NCBI RefSeq assembly: GCF_000235625.1
Contig: NZ_AGTR01000084.1
Span: 301,920 to 365,919, forward strand
From: Marinobacter manganoxydans MnI7-9
GTDB taxonomy: Bacteria; Pseudomonadota; Gammaproteobacteria; Pseudomonadales; Oleiphilaceae
DNA: 64,000 nt
Direction: 5' to 3'
Within the stretch, counting starts at the first letter, position 1. The number at the start of each line of letters is the position of its first letter. Shown here one piece after another: positions 56,657-64,000 of this stretch. The notes below the pieces were generated by a model that did not search any database, was not told where the DNA came from, and saw nothing but the letters and a program-made list of their open reading frames with translations. A program made the translations under genes and the position numbers.

Positions 56657-57249
56657 TACGCTGCCTCCGGATCAAGACCAATCGTGAGGGTCGAATCATC
56701 GTCGAAACGGTACGGCGGAACCACAAGGTTTGTGGGTGCTGGCTGTGCCTCGTATACCCTTCCTGCCATGTCGTAGCGGGAACCATGACAAGGACAGAAG
56801 AGACCGCCCAGCCACTCATCACCCAGGTCTGCCGGTGCAACTTCCGGCCGGTAGGACGGAACACAACCGAGGTGCGTACACAGCCCGACCAACACAGCAA
56901 ATTCCGGCTTCAGCGACCGGAGTATGCCGTCGATGTACTCAGGTTGTTGCGGCACTTCCGAGTTCGGATCTTTCACCCGATCGTTAAGCTTTTCGATGTT
57001 CTCATTCATCTCGTCGGTACGGCGAATGATCCAAACCGGCTGACCCCGCCATTCAACGGTGATCTGCTGACCCGGTTCAATCTTGCTGATATTGACGGTT
57101 ACCGGTGCACCGGCTGCTTCCGCTTTTGCACTGGGGTTCCACGACCCCAGGAACGGAACCGCCGCACCGACGACGCCGACTCCACCCACCACAGACGTAG
57201 CACCGATCAGAAACCGGCGCCGGCCTTGGCTAACGTCGCCATTATTCAT
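56656..57249 (-). CDS. petA: Rieske Fe-S subunit of the bc1 complex
   Basis: 197 residues. A twin-arginine-type leader (GRRRFLIGATSVVGGVGVVGAAVP is QGRRRFLIGATS then VVGGVGVVGAAVP) also forms the single transmembrane anchor. The 2Fe-2S ligands are in CTHLGC and CPCHGSRYD (about 131-136 and 151-159), the classical Rieske pair. First gene of the operon; a 15-bp dyad is upstream. Confidence 0.96.
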   Translation of the reverse strand: MNNGDVSQGRRRFLIGATSVVGGVGVVGAAVPFLGSWNPSAKAEAAGAPVTVNISKIEPGQQITVEWRGQPVWIIRRTDEMNENIEKLNDRVKDPNSEVPQQPEYIDGILRSLKPEFAVLVGLCTHLGCVPSYRPEVAPADLGDEWLGGLFCPCHGSRYDMAGRVYEAQPAPTNLVVPPYRFDDDSTLTIGLDPEAA

Positions 57250-57345
57250 TATGGTCTTCTCCCATCAGGCGATGCCACCGCCCGCAACACAGCCGACAAT
57301 GCGCATCAAAAGGACTTCACAACCCAAAAATATAAGCGTCCAAAT

Positions 57346-57360
57346 GGTAATGAAATTACC
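57346..57360. promoter_or_regulatory. 15-bp dyad upstream of petABC
   Basis: GGTAAT-GAA-ATTACC is a perfect 6-bp inverted repeat with a 3-base centre, 97 bases before the petA ATG. It may be an operator; no known factor fits convincingly. TTGTAA with TACCAT at 17 bases (minus strand) may be a promoter overlapping it. Confidence 0.4.
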
Positions 57361-57437
57361 AGAGGCTTACAAGTCAGAAAGCCGCCGCTGGCGCCTCACC
57401 CCTGCTCCAGATCAATTTGCTGACAGATCACTCGAAC

Positions 57438-57474
57438 ATAAAAAAACCCGACCGAAAAGGGCCGGGTTTTCCAG
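57438..57474 (-). terminator. Intrinsic terminator after rpsI
   Basis: On the minus strand AACCCGGCC and GGTCGGGTT (one mismatch pair) flank a CTTTTC loop, followed by a run of T. It lies about 20 bases after the rpsI stop. Confidence 0.82.
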
Positions 57475-57492
57475 GATCCTGCTCCAGCGAAA

Positions 57493-57885
57493 TTAACGCT
57501 TGGAGTACTGAGGACGCTTACGCGCCTTGCGCAGACCCACTTTCTTACGCTCAACTTCACGTGCATCACGGGTAACATAACCCGCTTTACGCAGCGCCGG
57601 GCGCAAAGTTTCGTCGTAATCCATCAGAGCGCGGGTCAGACCGTGGCGAATTGCGCCGGCCTGGCCACTGATACCACCACCCTTAACGGTAATGTTGATA
57701 TCAAAACGATCGGTAGACTCGGCAACCACCAGGGGCTGACGAACGATCATGCGCAGGGTTTCGCGACCGAAGAAATCTTCGATGGTGCGACCGTTGATGG
57801 AGATGTTACCGCTTCCCGGCTTGATAAAAACCCGAGCCGTGGATGTCTTGCGGCGACCAGTACCGTAATTTTGTGCTACAGACAT
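57493..57885 (-). CDS. rpsI: 30S ribosomal protein S9
   Basis: 130 residues, the standard size. [19 protein letters not shown] at the start and [49 protein letters not shown] at the end ([29 protein letters not shown]) are conserved; the terminal KR reaches the P-site tRNA. It follows rplM by 12 bases in the same transcript. Confidence 0.98.
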   Translation of the reverse strand: MSVAQNYGTGRRKTSTARVFIKPGSGNISINGRTIEDFFGRETLRMIVRQPLVVAESTDRFDINITVKGGGISGQAGAIRHGLTRALMDYDETLRPALRKAGYVTRDAREVERKKVGLRKARKRPQYSKR

Positions 57886-57897
57886 ATCCGCCTTCCG

Positions 57898-58326
57898 TTA
57901 AATGTCGAGTTCTTTGGGCTGCTGGGCTGCGTGAGGGTGCTCAGCGCCGGCATAGATTTTCAGCTTCTTGAACATGGCGCGACCGAGCGGTCCCTTCGGA
58001 AGCATGCCTTTGACAGACTTCTGGATGATTTGCTCGGGTGCCTTGTCGACCAGCTTCTCGAAGTTGATGGATTTGATTCCACCCGGAAAGCCGGTATGAC
58101 TGTAGTACATCTTGTCAGATGCTTTCTTGCCGGTAACCCGCACCTGGCTGGCGTTGATCACTACAATGTAATCGCCAGTGTCTACGTGGGGGGTGTACTC
58201 AGGCTTATGCTTGCCCCGCAGACGAAGGGCGATTTCGGTTGACAGACGACCCAGCGTCTTGCCGGCTGCGTCTACAACGTACCAGTCACGTTTTACTGTT
58301 TCTGGTTTCGCACTCAGAGTCTTCAT
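57898..58326 (-). CDS. rplM: 50S ribosomal protein L13
   Basis: 142 residues from the ATG at 58326; the longer open frame to 58404 is not conserved. [39 protein letters not shown], and [20 protein letters not shown] are typical. It is the first gene of the rplM-rpsI operon, whose product in E. coli represses translation through its leader. Confidence 0.98.
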   Translation of the reverse strand: MKTLSAKPETVKRDWYVVDAAGKTLGRLSTEIALRLRGKHKPEYTPHVDTGDYIVVINASQVRVTGKKASDKMYYSHTGFPGGIKSINFEKLVDKAPEQIIQKSVKGMLPKGPLGRAMFKKLKIYAGAEHPHAAQQPKELDI

Positions 58327-58470
58327 TGATTCCGCCTTGAACGCTATATAAGAAACGTTAAAAACCACCGCCGGTAAATGCAAGGCATCCGGAGGGGGTT
58401 CCATACCTGTGTTGCGTTGCCATCATTCGGGGCTGAGATAATGACATCGCCTTGAAAAGCCAGGGCGCGA

Positions 58471-58499
58471 AGTATACTCGAACCACCCAGGAAAGCCAA
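58471..58499 (-). promoter_or_regulatory. Promoter of rplM-rpsI
   Basis: On the minus strand TTGGCT (58494-58499) and TATACT (58471-58476) are spaced by 17 bases, leaving a leader of about 140 bases before rplM. Confidence 0.55.
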
Positions 58500-58519
58500 C
58501 CCTGTGTCGATTCGTTTCG

Positions 58520-59311
58520 TTATTCCCCTATACCGGCAGTCGCCCAACCGTACAGCCCCGACACGTTATCCAGAAGCGCCGGCGCCAGATGCTCCGGCGA
58601 CGTGCCACGGAGCTCCGCGAGCGCGTCCAGAATATCCGGCAGATAGCGTGGGGAGTTCTCTCCCTGTGGCACGCCTTCCGGCGCCATGTCCGGGGCGTCT
58701 GTCTCAAGCACCAGCGCCTCCAGTGGCAATTTTGCGACTGCGTCGCGGGTCTTTCGGGCCCTGGGATGGGTGATCACACCCCCTACCCCGATAAAGCACC
58801 CAAGATCGACCAGCTTTGCAGCCTGCTGGAAGCTTCCGCTGAATCCGTGAATCAGTGCTCGACCCTGCCACTGGCGACGATTGAGCACACCGTGAACTTC
58901 GTCATGGGTCTTGACGGAGTGGATCACCAGCGGCAAATTCAGTTCGTCAGCCAGCGCCACCTGGGCTTCAAACCAGGGCAACTGCGCTTCGAGACTTCCC
59001 CGGATTCGATCGAGTCCGCATTCACCGATTGCCACACAGCGGTCGGGACGACCCTCCAGCAATCGGCGGAGCTGAGTCAGATCTTCTTCAGAATGCTCTT
59101 CCACAAACCAGGGGTGAATGCCGAGACAGTAAAACAGACCATCATGAGCCAGCGCTGTCTCGCGGACGCGGTCCCAGTCCGCTCGCCGGACACCGGGTAT
59201 CACCAGCCCCCGGAGTCCGCGCGATCGGCCCTGCTCAAGCTCTTTATCGCGGCGGCCATCGAACTGGGGAAAATCGAAATGGCAATGGGCGTCGATCAGC
59301 TGCACAGTCAC
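58520..59311 (-). CDS. TatD-family metal-dependent DNase
   Basis: 263 residues, an amidohydrolase-fold TatD-type nuclease, closest in context to E. coli YjjV. Metal ligands: DAHCHFDFP (HxH, 7-15), IGECGLDRI (Glu, about 96), VIHSVKTHDE (His), HGFSGS (His) and LETDAP (Asp). Family members cleave DNA exonucleolytically. It lies 15 bases after prfC, and prfC and rimI are upstream, as around E. coli yjjV. Confidence 0.9.
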   Translation of the reverse strand: MTVQLIDAHCHFDFPQFDGRRDKELEQGRSRGLRGLVIPGVRRADWDRVRETALAHDGLFYCLGIHPWFVEEHSEEDLTQLRRLLEGRPDRCVAIGECGLDRIRGSLEAQLPWFEAQVALADELNLPLVIHSVKTHDEVHGVLNRRQWQGRALIHGFSGSFQQAAKLVDLGCFIGVGGVITHPRARKTRDAVAKLPLEALVLETDAPDMAPEGVPQGENSPRYLPDILDALAELRGTSPEHLAPALLDNVSGLYGWATAGIGE

Positions 59312-59326
59312 CTCCGCCCGGAACCG

Positions 59327-60907
59327 TTAATGCTCCCGGGTCTTGTGGAACTGGATGTCCGGATACCGCTCCTGGGCCAGGTTCAGGTTGACCATGGTCG
59401 GAGCAATGTAGGCCAGCCTGTCACTCCCATCGAGGGCCAGGTTGTCGTTATTCTTGCGCTGGAACTCATCAAGTTTGCGCTCATCGCTGCAGGTGACCCA
59501 CCGCGCAGTAGCTACGTTAATTGGCTCGTAGATGGCCTCCACCTTGTATTCGCTTTTCAAGCGACTGACCACCACATCGAACTGCAGCACACCGACCGCC
59601 CCGACGATGAGATCGTTATTCCGAAGCGGCCTGAACACCTGGACGGCACCCTCTTCGGACAGCTGTATCAGCCCTTTCTGGAGCTGCTTGGCCTTGAGCG
59701 GATCCTTCAGGCGAATCCGGCGGAACAATTCGGGCGCAAAGTTGGGGATGCCGGTGAACTTCATGTCGTCGCCAGCAGTAAAGGTATCACCCAACTGAAT
59801 GGTGCCATGGTTGTGCAGGCCGATAATATCGCCGGCAAACGCCTGCTCGGCGTGTTCGCGGTCGCCGGCCATGAACGTCAGCGCGTCGGAAAACCGGACT
59901 TCCTTGCCAATACGGACATGACGAGCCTTCATACCCTGGTTGTAACTGCCGGAGACAATGCGGAGGAAGGCAACACGGTCACGATGCTGTGGATCCATAT
60001 TTGCCTGAATCTTGAATACGAAGCCCGAGAACCCGTCCTCGGCCGGCTGGACCAGTCTCTGGTCGGTTTCCCGCGGTTGCGGCGCCGGGGCCCACTCCAC
60101 CAGACCATCGAGCATGTGGTCCACGCCGAAGTTACCCAGTGCGGTACCAAAGAAGACTGGCGTCAGTTCACCGGCAAGAAAAGCTTCCTGGTCAAACTCG
60201 TGGGACGCGCCTTTGACCAGCTCAATTTCATCACGCAGATCGCCGGCGTAAGCGCCAATCGCCTGATCAAGCTCGGGATTGTCCAGCCCCGAGATAACGC
60301 GCTTGTCCTGAATCATATGGCCCTGGCCGGACTGATACAGAATAACCTCGTCCCGAAGCAGGTGATAAACCCCTTTGAAGCTCTTGCCCATACCGATGGG
60401 CCAGGTGATCGGTGCACAGGCAATTTTCAGAACTTCCTCAACCTCGTCCATCAGCTCCACCGGATCCCGGGTGTCCCGATCCAGCTTGTTCATGAACGTG
60501 ATAATCGGCGTATCCCGCAGCCGGGTAACCTCCATCAGTTTGATGGTCCGTTCCTCGACACCCTTGGCGCTGTCAATAACCATCAGACAGGAGTCCACCG
60601 CCGTGAGCGTGCGGTAGGTGTCCTCCGAGAAGTCTTCGTGGCCCGGCGTATCCAGCAGGTTCACCAGCTTGCCACCATAAGGAAACTGCATGACGGAGGT
60701 GGTTACCGAAATACCCCGCTCTTTCTCCATTTCCATCCAGTCGGACTTGGCGTGCTGGCCAGACTTCTTTCCCTTGACGGTACCGGCCTTCTGGATTGCC
60801 TGCCCGAACAATAGCACCTTCTCGGTAATCGTGGTCTTACCGGCATCCGGGTGCGAGATAATGGCGAAGGTGCGGCGCTTGGCCACTTCCTGGGAAAGGT
60901 TAGACAT
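59327..60907 (-). CDS. prfC: Peptide chain release factor RF3
   Basis: 526 residues from the ATG at 60907; the longer frame to 60952 has no support. RF3 is a GTPase that removes RF1/RF2 from the ribosome. G1 [12 protein letters not shown] (17-28), G3 [17 protein letters not shown]4 FMNKLDRD and G5-like segments are intact, with the SGDEF-like elongation-factor domains following. Located between rimI and the TatD nuclease. Confidence 0.97.
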   Translation of the reverse strand: MSNLSQEVAKRRTFAIISHPDAGKTTITEKVLLFGQAIQKAGTVKGKKSGQHAKSDWMEMEKERGISVTTSVMQFPYGGKLVNLLDTPGHEDFSEDTYRTLTAVDSCLMVIDSAKGVEERTIKLMEVTRLRDTPIITFMNKLDRDTRDPVELMDEVEEVLKIACAPITWPIGMGKSFKGVYHLLRDEVILYQSGQGHMIQDKRVISGLDNPELDQAIGAYAGDLRDEIELVKGASHEFDQEAFLAGELTPVFFGTALGNFGVDHMLDGLVEWAPAPQPRETDQRLVQPAEDGFSGFVFKIQANMDPQHRDRVAFLRIVSGSYNQGMKARHVRIGKEVRFSDALTFMAGDREHAEQAFAGDIIGLHNHGTIQLGDTFTAGDDMKFTGIPNFAPELFRRIRLKDPLKAKQLQKGLIQLSEEGAVQVFRPLRNNDLIVGAVGVLQFDVVVSRLKSEYKVEAIYEPINVATARWVTCSDERKLDEFQRKNNDNLALDGSDRLAYIAPTMVNLNLAQERYPDIQFHKTREH

Positions 60908-60995
60908 AATCGAAAAGCAACCTGAATCTGAAGTTCTGGAAAAGGCGGCCATTATAGGCCCTATGCCGCTGTGACGCTAACTCGCACTGCAGTGA

Positions 60996-61481
60996 TCACT
61001 GGCCGAGGGCAAGCATCAGGACCCGGGCATCCTCCCGCCCACTGGCAGACGGATAATACCCGGGGCGCTGGCCGATCTCGTGAAAGCCTTCATTCTGGTA
61101 CAACGCGATAGCGGCATGATTGCTGTCCCTTACTTCGAGCAACAGCTGAGCCATACCTTCATGAGCTGCGGTTGCCAGAACATGCCTCAGAAGATAGCGC
61201 CCCACCCCCTCACCGCGGGCTCTCGGGTGGACGCAGATATTCAGCAAATGCGCTTCATCAACCATGTAGGCCACGACAGCGTACGCGGTGAGTTTGCCCC
61301 CATGGCAGGCACCCCAGAGCCGGTAGTTGTCCTTGAAACAATCCAGAAACACCGATTCGCTCCAGGGGTGCGAATAACCCTGGCGCTCTATATCGAGCAC
61401 ATCCGGGACATCCTCGGGCACCAGGGGGCGCACAATAAGATCGGCATCAAGAACTTTTTGGTAGGTTTCCGGATAAGGCAT
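60996..61481 (-). CDS. rimI: Ribosomal protein S18 alanine N-acetyltransferase RimI
   Basis: 161 residues from the ATG at 61481, which shares its A with the holD-like stop (TAATG); a longer frame overlaps that gene. GNAT fold: LNICVHPRARGEGVGRYLLRHV is the acetyl-CoA loop (RARGEGVGRYLL), and LLLEVRDSNHAAIALYQNEGFHEIG (EVRDSNHAAIALYQNEGF) is the RimI-type motif 'EVRxSNxAAxxLYxxxGF'. It acetylates the N-terminal Ala of S18 in E. coli. Confidence 0.93.
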   Translation of the reverse strand: MPYPETYQKVLDADLIVRPLVPEDVPDVLDIERQGYSHPWSESVFLDCFKDNYRLWGACHGGKLTAYAVVAYMVDEAHLLNICVHPRARGEGVGRYLLRHVLATAAHEGMAQLLLEVRDSNHAAIALYQNEGFHEIGQRPGYYPSASGREDARVLMLALGQ

Positions 61482-62293
61482 TAACGGGCGACCAGAGGCC
61501 GTATCTGTTGCCACAGGGAGCGCTTCAATGTCGGGTTGCCGGCAATCTCAGCAAGGGTGTGCGGAAACCGGACTGCTGCGTCGTGTCCAAGGGCTTCGCT
61601 CAGCCAGCTTTTTTCTGCATCCTCTCCACCCTGCAAGACGACAACCTGCTGACGTTCCAGGCCCGACAGAACACTGCGCATCACCTCAACAAAGTCATGG
61701 CCGGAGTTCCCGGGCACCAACAGATTGTTGAAGATAGGCCAGGAGACTTGCCCGAGCACTTGAGGCTGCTCCTCACCAAGGCTCTTGAGAATATTCAGTG
61801 CGAGGGTTTCCTGCAGTCGACTGCTGGCATCCGCAGACATACCTCCGATCAGTACCGCCCTGGTTCCCGCCCAGATCATGACGTTAACGTTTTCAGAGGG
61901 AATCCCGGCAGGCTGCTCTGACATGTCCTCTGGCGCTGCGGGCTCCGGAGAGTTCGCAGCGTCATCCGACACGGCAGGCGATTGGGGAGGCTGTCGGGAG
62001 GCGTTGCCTGGCGCGACAGCCTCACCTTCCATCAAGGCCTGAAGATCCGCTATTCGGGCCACGCCTTCAGTTCTATCTGGGCCCGTCGGTTTACGCGGCG
62101 CAGGGCGACCGGCATCTCTTACCGGACTGGGTATGGTTTCAGAAGTTCCAGGCATTGGCTCCGGAACCTGACTCTCCTCGGGAAACTCAAAATCCGGGCT
62201 TGGCGCCGCGCCGGGCAACGGTTGCCGGGCATACCACATGCGTATCCCCGCTGCTCCCAGATAAAACTGACGCTCTGCTTCCGATCCAACCAT
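61481..62293 (-). CDS. holD: Enlarged HolD-like protein (putative DNA polymerase III psi subunit)
   Basis: 270 residues, about twice the size of E. coli psi (137). The two ends resemble psi: near the N-terminus YLGAAGIRMWYARQPLPGA recalls the E. coli LGITQWSLRRPGAL segment, and the C-terminus LAEIAGNPTLKRSLWQQI recalls its LTDLRANPTARAALWQQI. Residues about 25-135 form a Pro/Ala/Glu-rich linker of low complexity. In E. coli holD overlaps rimI, just as here (TAATG). Psi links chi and SSB to the clamp loader. The assignment is my inference from these matches and gene order; a long psi is also recalled in Pseudomonas. Confidence 0.68.
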   Translation of the reverse strand: MVGSEAERQFYLGAAGIRMWYARQPLPGAAPSPDFEFPEESQVPEPMPGTSETIPSPVRDAGRPAPRKPTGPDRTEGVARIADLQALMEGEAVAPGNASRQPPQSPAVSDDAANSPEPAAPEDMSEQPAGIPSENVNVMIWAGTRAVLIGGMSADASSRLQETLALNILKSLGEEQPQVLGQVSWPIFNNLLVPGNSGHDFVEVMRSVLSGLERQQVVVLQGGEDAEKSWLSEALGHDAAVRFPHTLAEIAGNPTLKRSLWQQIRPLVAR

Positions 62294-62329
62294 TACCTTC
62301 GCCTGTCGCGACTCACCGAATAACCATTC

Positions 62330-63880
62330 TCACACATCCGCGACCTGGGGATGCTGTCGAATTCCGCCCTTGCTGATCAGGTTCAGGGCCTCAATGTAAG
62401 CCTTGGCGGACGCGATGATGATATCAGTATCAGCACCCACGCCGTTAACGATGCGGCCACCGCGCTCCAGGCGTACCGTCACCTCGCCCTGGGCATCGGT
62501 GCCGCTGGTAATGTTGTTTACGGAATACAGCTGGAGATTGCAGCCGGAATCCACCAGAGATTCGATTGCCTTGAACGTGGCATCGACCGGCCCGCTGCCC
62601 TCGGCTTCAACCTTGTGCTCTTTGCCGTCTACGCTCAGCGTGAGATTGGCTTTGGGTACGACTCCGGTCTCCGAGCAGACCTGCATACAGACCAGGCCAT
62701 AACGGCCGTCTTCCTCTTTCTGCCGGGTATCGGTGGCAATCGCCTGAAGATCCTCATCGAAAATCTCATGTTTCAGATCTGCCAGCGCCTTGAACCGTGT
62801 AAAGGCCTCATTCAGCTCCGTCTCGGTCTCAAACTGAATTCCGAGCTCCAGCAAACGGGTACGGAAGGCGTTCCGACCGGAGTGTTTGCCCAGGACGAGG
62901 CTGTTGGTATGCCAACCAACGTCCTGCGCCCGCATGATCTCATAAGTCTCCCGGTGCTTCAGAACCCCATCCTGGTGTATCCCGGATTCATGGGCAAAGG
63001 CATTGGCGCCGACGATAGCCTTGTTGGGCTGTACCGGAAAACCGGTGATTGTAGAAACAAGACGAGACGCCGGCACGATGTGCTGGGCATCAATGCGGGT
63101 ATCGATATGGAACAGATCCTGGCGGGTACGAACCGCCATGACAATTTCTTCGAGCGCCGCGTTACCGGCCCGCTCACCCAGCCCATTGATGGTGCACTCT
63201 ACCTGACGGGCTCCCTGGGAAACCGCCGCCAGGGAGTTCGACACAGCCAGACCCAGGTCGTTGTGGCAATGCACTGAAAAAATAGCTTTGTCCGCGTTTG
63301 GAATCCGGTTCAACAACTGACGGATGGTTTCACCGAACTGCTCGGGAATGGCATAACCGACCGTATCCGGGATATTGATCGTGCTGGCACCGGCATCGAT
63401 GGCGGCCTCGATGATCCGGCAGAGGAAGTCCAGTTCGGAACGTCCGGCGTCCTCGCAGGAGAATTCGACGTCGTCGACATGACTCCGCGCGCGTTTCACT
63501 GAGCGAACCGCCTGCTCAATCACCTCATCCGGCTGCATCTGCAGCTTGTGCTTCATGTGAATGGGCGACGTGGCTATAAACGTATGAATACGCCCGCGCT
63601 GTGCCGGCCGGATAGCTTCTGCCGCGCGATCGATATCCTTGTCGAGCGCCCGGGCTAGACTGCAGATCGTTGAGTCCTTGATGGACTCGGCGATCGCTTT
63701 CACCGCCTCGAAATCGCCCTGGCTGGCAATCGCGAATCCTGCCTCAATAACATCCACCCGGAGCTTTTCCAGCGCTTTCGCAATGCGGAGCTTCTCGGCT
63801 TTGTTCATGGTGGCACCGGGGCTTTGCTCGCCATCACGGAGCGTTGTATCGAAAATAACCAGGTGATCAGTGGCAGGCAT
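62330..63880 (-). CDS. leuA: 2-Isopropylmalate synthase LeuA
   Basis: 516 residues. LeuA condenses 2-ketoisovalerate with acetyl-CoA, the first leucine-specific step. [14 protein letters not shown] (10-23) binds metal and substrate; [12 protein letters not shown] (about 199) and the regulatory C-terminal domain (residues about 390-516) with leucine-binding loops follow. It lies 36 bases upstream of the holD-like gene. With ilvD it covers two steps of branched-chain synthesis. Confidence 0.97.
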   Translation of the reverse strand: MPATDHLVIFDTTLRDGEQSPGATMNKAEKLRIAKALEKLRVDVIEAGFAIASQGDFEAVKAIAESIKDSTICSLARALDKDIDRAAEAIRPAQRGRIHTFIATSPIHMKHKLQMQPDEVIEQAVRSVKRARSHVDDVEFSCEDAGRSELDFLCRIIEAAIDAGASTINIPDTVGYAIPEQFGETIRQLLNRIPNADKAIFSVHCHNDLGLAVSNSLAAVSQGARQVECTINGLGERAGNAALEEIVMAVRTRQDLFHIDTRIDAQHIVPASRLVSTITGFPVQPNKAIVGANAFAHESGIHQDGVLKHRETYEIMRAQDVGWHTNSLVLGKHSGRNAFRTRLLELGIQFETETELNEAFTRFKALADLKHEIFDEDLQAIATDTRQKEEDGRYGLVCMQVCSETGVVPKANLTLSVDGKEHKVEAEGSGPVDATFKAIESLVDSGCNLQLYSVNNITSGTDAQGEVTVRLERGGRIVNGVGADTDIIIASAKAYIEALNLISKGGIRQHPQVADV

Positions 63881-63919
63881 TGGCAGGCTCCATTCTGAGA
63901 TGTCGTTCGTTATGGGGAG

Positions 63920-63928
63920 AGTATATCA
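63920..63928 (-). promoter_or_regulatory. Extended -10 element for leuA
   Basis: On the minus strand TGATATACT fits TGn-TATACT, 40 bases before the leuA ATG. The -35 position is weak. No leader peptide or attenuator was seen in the gap. Confidence 0.5.
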
Positions 63929-63964
63929 CCGGCCTGCCGTGAGTGAGGCCGTGAATTTCAGGCA

Positions 63965-64000
63965 ATAAAAAACCCCAGCATCGAGGATGCTGGGGTTTTC
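63965..64000. terminator. Intrinsic terminator at the right edge, upstream of leuA
   Basis: CCCCAGCATC and GATGCTGGGG form a 10-bp stem around GAG, with an A-run on the left and T-run on the right. It works on either strand. It probably ends the gene just outside the window on the minus strand. Confidence 0.88.

Noticed and set aside
58589-60814. 741-codon open frame on the plus strand antisense to prfC and the TatD gene
   Set aside because: It is a mirror of GC-rich third-position coding on the other strand; it spans two well-recognised genes and has no family-like motif.

Overview
The window is about 64 kb of GC-rich gammaproteobacterial chromosome, almost entirely core genes packed end to end. 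Gene content and order match the Pseudomonadales/Alteromonadales-type chromosome: rlmH-rsfS-nadD-proA; nudix/ThiE-argJ-secA-M23 peptidase-dciA-lpxC-ftsZ; the dcw cluster; rsmI/lpoA-yraN-diaA; petABC-sspA-sspB; and holD-rimI-prfC-tatD. Protein style suggests a marine genus such as Marinobacter, but that is inference from memory and not a database match. No tRNA, rRNA operon, transposase, integrase, phage gene or CRISPR array was seen.

Layout. 0-2.5 kb (minus): rlmH (cut by the window edge), rsfS, nadD, proA. 2.7-6.1 kb (plus): two membrane proteins with degenerate GGDEF domains and a DedA-PAP2 fusion, joined by ATGA overlaps. 6.1-13.6 kb: a Lon-N-like protein, a sensor-HDOD protein, ilvD, a secreted peptidoglycan-binding protein, an AI-2E/PerM permease, two small unknown genes, and a haloalkane-dehalogenase-like hydrolase whose nucleophile position is Asn. 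13.8-24.8 kb: DEAD-box helicase, folA-thyA-lgt, a TauE permease, an NRDE protein, xseB-ispA-dxs, ribA, moaC and a Nudix-ThiE fusion. 24.8-30.7 kb: argJ, secA, an M23 peptidase and dciA.

30.7-48.9 kb is a complete division and wall cluster on the minus strand, in transcription order mraZ, rsmH, ftsL, ftsI, murE, murF, mraY, murD, ftsW, murG, murC, ddl, ftsQ, ftsA, ftsZ, lpxC. A sigma70-type promoter and four phased MraZ boxes lie in front of mraZ. A probable intrinsic terminator for the 3' end lies inside the opposing dciA coding region. These genes make UDP-MurNAc-pentapeptide, lipid I and lipid II, flip and polymerise them at the septum, and build the Z ring; lpxC commits to lipid A.

49-64 kb: RNase P RNA with its own promoter, rsmI divergent from lpoA-yraN-diaA, a shared terminator, then sspB, sspA, the cytochrome bc1 operon, rpsI-rplM, a TatD nuclease, prfC, rimI, an enlarged HolD-like protein and leuA.

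No wholly new multi-gene system is evident. The most unusual items are the Asn-nucleophile dehalogenase, the degenerate-GGDEF/DedA-PAP2 operon, the enlarged psi-like protein, terminators and palindromes merged with coding ends, and a run of 8-nt ATG-NN-TGA type gene overlaps in the dcw cluster.
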